Of a stretch of DNA of 7,161 bases, positions 5,092-7,161 are shown in pieces. The notes under the pieces were generated by a model, which was given only the letters and a program-made list of their open reading frames with translations, searched no databases and was not told the origin of the DNA. This DNA is from Methylobacterium sp. (lineage in GTDB: Bacteria > Pseudomonadota > Alphaproteobacteria > Rhizobiales > Beijerinckiaceae): positions 1-7,161 of the forward strand of contig JAJKJG010000256.1 of the NCBI GenBank assembly GCA_021154065.1. Direction: 5' to 3'. Position numbers and translations under genes: made by a program. Numbering within the stretch: the stretch's first letter is position 1; every line of letters begins with the position of its first letter.

Positions 5092-5570
5092 ACGTAGACG
5101 CCGTACTCAAGACGCTGCAGGAAGGCCTCGACGAGCTCCACTCCGGCTGGCGTCGCGAGGAGGTCGATTGGACGGCGCTGGTCGAGGCCGGTGGCCGGAC
5201 GCTCCAGCCATTGCTCCGCCTCCCCCTGCGAACCGAAAATGGCCGTCGCCTTGGCGAGGATCTCGGCGAATTTCCAAGTGCGTCCGCTCTGCTCTTGGTT
5301 GAGCGGCTTCGCCGACGAGTCCTTCCGACGCTGGAATGTACGCAGGCTCATTCCCACCGCCTGTTCGAGAGAAGCGGTCCTGTGCAGCACGACGAGGTTG
5401 TCCACGAGATGCGTCAACGCCTTTGCCGGCAGGCCGTTGAGCAGCATCTCGTGGGCATCAAGCGGGCTCGACAAACGGCGCCGGAGTATCCGGCTGCCCC
5501 CGAGCAACTCAGCCACCCTCTCGAGTTGCGCGGTTTCGGGGACGGAAATTCGGCTTGGTGAGCCGATCAT
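5088..5570 (-). CDS. Xre/MbcA/ParS-type antitoxin
   Basis: A 160-residue antitoxin partner of the RES toxin. Residues about 46-83 contain a helix-turn-helix-like region (LEQAVGMSLRTFQRRK, 68-83). Residues about 99-160 match the DUF2384 toxin-binding domain: WKFAEILAKATAIFG (99-113), EQWLERPATGLDQRRPIDLLATP, and the usual C-terminus EYGVYV that plugs the toxin active site in known structures. Length fits the family. The ATG at 5570 has only a weak GAGA upstream. As in other pairs of this class the antitoxin precedes the toxin, overlaps it by four bases, and probably represses its own promoter through the inverted repeats at 5591-5620. GC appears lower than in flanking genes, suggesting horizontal acquisition. 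Confidence 0.92.
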   Translation of the reverse strand: MIGSPSRISVPETAQLERVAELLGGSRILRRRLSSPLDAHEMLLNGLPAKALTHLVDNLVVLHRTASLEQAVGMSLRTFQRRKDSSAKPLNQEQSGRTWKFAEILAKATAIFGSQGEAEQWLERPATGLDQRRPIDLLATPAGVELVEAFLQRLEYGVYV

Positions 5571-5590
5571 AGCAAATCTCGCGCGTCATC

Positions 5591-5609
5591 TGTCGCAAAA
5601 TATACGACA
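5591..5609. promoter_or_regulatory. Inverted repeat over the -10 element, candidate antitoxin operator
   Basis: TGTCG (5591-5595) and CGACA (5605-5609) form a perfect inverted repeat with a 9-base spacer that contains the predicted -10 box. A dimeric antitoxin bound here would block RNA polymerase, as expected for autoregulated type II systems. The repeat is seen; binding is inferred. Confidence 0.5.
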
Positions 5610-5627
5610 TGTGTCACACACTTGCAA
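5599..5627 (-). promoter_or_regulatory. Predicted sigma70-type promoter of the toxin-antitoxin operon
   Basis: On the minus strand TTGCAA (5622-5627; four of six to TTGACA) and TATATT (5599-5604; five of six to TATAAT) are separated by exactly 17 bases. Transcription would start near 5592, about 22 bases before the antitoxin ATG. This AT-rich island stands out sharply from the GC-rich surroundings. It begins only 10 bases past the stop codon of the dehydrogenase gene, so the toxin-antitoxin pair has its own promoter within a same-strand gene row. Confidence 0.65.
5610..5620. promoter_or_regulatory. Second inverted repeat in promoter spacer
   Basis: TGTGT (5610-5614) and ACACA (5616-5620) flank a single central base, between the -35 and -10 elements and directly next to the repeat at 5591-5609. 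It may be a second operator half-site pair for cooperative antitoxin binding. Short repeats like this can also arise by chance. Confidence 0.35.
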
Positions 5628-5637
5628 GCTCGCGAAT

Positions 5638-6693
5638 CTAACCGGCCGCCGGCCCTGCGAGCGCGCGACGCGCCGCCACGCGCCGCCGCCATTGCTGCGT
5701 CTCGACGACTTCGGGATTGACGAGGTTCACCGGGGTCTCGCCTCGCATCACGGAGAGCACGGCGCGGACGTCGGCGGCGCCGTTGCCGGCGAAGCACTCG
5801 TCGGTGAAGCAGAGCGCGTGCGGGGTCACGATGACGTTGTCGAGCTTGAGGATCGGCTCGTCGGCCGGCGCCGGCTCGACCTCGAAGACGTCGAGCCCGG
5901 CCCCGGCGATGCGGCCGGACGCCAGCACGTCGTGGAGCGCGCGCTGGTCGACGATCGGGCCGCGCGCGGTGTTGATCAGGTAGGCGGTGGGCTTCATGAG
6001 GCCAAGCAGGCGGGCGCCGACGAGCCCGCGGGTGTTGTCCCCGAGCGGCACGTTGATCGAGACGAAATCGGCCTCGCGAAACAGGGTGTCGAGGTCGACG
6101 AGATCGGCTCCGAGCGCCCGCGCCTTTGCCGGTTCGATATAGGGGTCGTGCGCAATGAAGCGCATATCGAGGGGCGCGGCGAGCCGGAGCACCTCCGCCC
6201 CGATGTTGCCGACGCCGAGGAGCCCAAGCGTGCGGCCGGTGAGGCCGAGCCCCATGTAGTCGCTGCGCATCGCCCAGCCCTGAGGCCCCATCCGGGTGAT
6301 GCGATCCTTGGCGAAGAGCCGGCTTGCCAGCGCCAGCATGAGTGTCAGGACCGTCACGGCGACCGGCCGGCGCACCCCGTCCGGCGTGATGACGAGCGCT
6401 ATGCCGGCCTTGGTGCAGGCCGCGACGTCGACGGTGTCGTAGCCGACGCCGAAGCGGGCGACGACCGCGAGCCGGCCGTCGGCCGGAATGCTGCGCTCGT
6501 CGAAGCGCGAGCCCAGGAGGATGAGCGCGTCGAAGCCCTCGAGGTCGGCGGCGCGCATGACGCGGTCGACCGAATGCACGTAGGCGACCTCGCCGCCGGC
6601 CGCGGCGAGCGGCGCGAGGTCGACCATCGGATAGGCCGGCGTGCCGTCGGCTTTGAGGAAATCGCCGCTCAGCGCGACCCGGAACTTCGCCAT
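5638..6693 (-). CDS. D-2-hydroxyacid dehydrogenase (NAD-dependent)
   Basis: A cytoplasmic enzyme of the phosphoglycerate/glycerate dehydrogenase family, reversibly reducing a 2-oxoacid to a D-2-hydroxyacid with NAD(H). The 351 residues contain the Rossmann motif GVGNIG (160-165), Asp183 in HDPY at the end of the second strand (NAD preference), and the catalytic triad Arg244 (NTARG), Glu273 (EVEP) and His292 (PHAL). No C-terminal ACT or extra regulatory domain is present, so it is not the full-length SerA type. The ATG at 6693 starts after a 3-base gap from the stop of the aldolase gene, so the two form one transcription unit. With an HpcH/HpaI-type aldolase upstream, a plausible task is handling hydroxypyruvate-, tartronate- or similar 2-oxoacid intermediates; the actual substrate is unknown. 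The C-terminal tail (about 336-351) is basic and alanine-rich. Confidence 0.92.
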   Translation of the reverse strand: MAKFRVALSGDFLKADGTPAYPMVDLAPLAAAGGEVAYVHSVDRVMRAADLEGFDALILLGSRFDERSIPADGRLAVVARFGVGYDTVDVAACTKAGIALVITPDGVRRPVAVTVLTLMLALASRLFAKDRITRMGPQGWAMRSDYMGLGLTGRTLGLLGVGNIGAEVLRLAAPLDMRFIAHDPYIEPAKARALGADLVDLDTLFREADFVSINVPLGDNTRGLVGARLLGLMKPTAYLINTARGPIVDQRALHDVLASGRIAGAGLDVFEVEPAPADEPILKLDNVIVTPHALCFTDECFAGNGAADVRAVLSVMRGETPVNLVNPEVVETQQWRRRVAARRALAGPAAG

Positions 6694-6696
6694 GGC

Positions 6697-7161
6697 TCAG
6701 GCCCTCGCCTGCTTGGCTCGGCCGGCGGCCGGCCGGGCGCCGGCCCTGATGGCGTCGAGCCCGCCGCGCACCGCCTCCTGCAGCGCCCACACGTCGCCCG
6801 ACCAGCACACGAAGTCGAAGCCGCGCGCCGCATGGTCGATGCCGCTCGCGGCGTCGGGCACGAGGCGCCCGAGCGCCTTGCCGTGCCGGTGCGCCGCGGC
6901 GCCGATCCGCTCGACGGCATCGACGAATTTGGGATGCGTGAACTCCCCCGGAATACCGAGCGAAGACGACAGGTCGAAATGCCCGATCCACAGGCCGTCG
7001 ACGCCCTCGACGGCGGCGATGGCGTCGACATGCTCGACCCCGGAGGCGGTCTCGATGAGGGCGAACAGGCAGGTCCGCTCGTTTGCGGCGGCGAGCCGCT
7101 CATGCACGGGGCCGGCGCCACGGAAATTGTCGTGTGCGATGCCGAGCGCGACGCCGCGGGC
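6697..7161 (-). CDS. HpcH/HpaI-family aldolase, N-terminus beyond window
   Basis: The C-terminal 154 residues of a class II (metal-dependent) 2-oxo-3-deoxy acid aldolase-like protein; the frame is open to the right edge, so the start lies outside (the family has about 250 residues). Recognisable are ALIETASGVEHVDAIAAV (the Glu is a metal ligand in the family) and GVDGLWIGHFDLSSSLGIPG (the Asp of FDLS is the other metal ligand), followed by HPKFVDAVERI and FDFVCWSGDVWALQEAV near the end. Members split 4-hydroxy-2-oxo acids into pyruvate and an aldehyde. Most relatives have GPNDLS or GPYDLS where this one has GHFDLS, which may affect substrate choice. A GTG at 7107 inside the frame is not the true start, because family-typical sequence continues upstream of it. 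It is closely coupled to the downstream dehydrogenase. Confidence 0.88.
   Translation of the reverse strand, partial: ARGVALGIAHDNFRGAGPVHERLAAANERTCLFALIETASGVEHVDAIAAVEGVDGLWIGHFDLSSSLGIPGEFTHPKFVDAVERIGAAAHRHGKALGRLVPDAASGIDHAARGFDFVCWSGDVWALQEAVRGGLDAIRAGARPAAGRAKQARA

Noticed and set aside
5567..6991. Minus-strand open frame of 474 codons over the dehydrogenase and aldolase
   Set aside because: Arg/Ala-rich product in the wrong frame, spanning two genuine genes that each show complete family motifs.
7105..7107. GTG at 7107 as the start of the aldolase
   Set aside because: The reading frame stays open to the window edge and the upstream residues (ARGVALGIAHDNF) fit the expected family sequence, so this is an internal codon of a truncated gene.
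1..7161. CRISPR array, tRNA, rRNA, insertion sequence or phage genes
   Set aside because: Looked for on both strands; no regularly spaced repeats, cloverleaf with CCA/GGTTCGA-type arm, transposase or phage motifs were seen.

Overview
The window is GC-rich DNA (roughly two thirds G+C by eye) with strong G/C preference at third codon positions, class I cytochrome c and an aa3-type oxidase, and Rhizobiales-like small proteins. This suggests an aerobic alphaproteobacterium, probably Hyphomicrobiales (Rhizobiales). The assignment rests on protein resemblance and base composition only.

Left part (1-3042, all minus strand): a respiratory block. In transcription order it has a small GYD-domain protein (2749-3042), a secreted class I cytochrome c (2274-2699), subunit II of a heme-copper cytochrome c oxidase (1189-2025) and subunit I (1-1091, C-terminus beyond the left edge). 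The likely working order is: cytochrome c donates electrons to the CuA site of subunit II, then to heme a and the heme a3/CuB centre of subunit I, with proton pumping through intact D and K channels. Subunit III and assembly genes would be expected beyond position 1. A promoter-like sequence and two strong hairpins lie ahead of subunit II, and another hairpin lies between subunits II and I.

Middle (3210-4582, plus strand): a close-packed set of a two-helix small membrane protein, an unrecognised 100-residue protein, and a classical short-chain dehydrogenase/reductase (SDR).

Right part (4579-7161, minus strand): an HpcH/HpaI-type aldolase (N-terminus beyond the right edge) is followed after 3 bases by a D-2-hydroxyacid dehydrogenase, probably one catabolic unit. 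Downstream sits a type II toxin-antitoxin pair of the Xre/MbcA/ParS-RES class with its own sigma70-like promoter, inverted repeats over that promoter, a GTGA overlap between antitoxin and toxin, and somewhat lower GC than its neighbours. The toxin gene runs head-on into the SDR gene, and the two stop codons share a CTAG.

No tRNA, rRNA, CRISPR array, insertion sequence or phage gene was seen. Every clearly recognisable gene belongs to a known family. The most interesting material is the toxin-antitoxin control region, the structured oxidase leader and the unassigned 100-residue protein.
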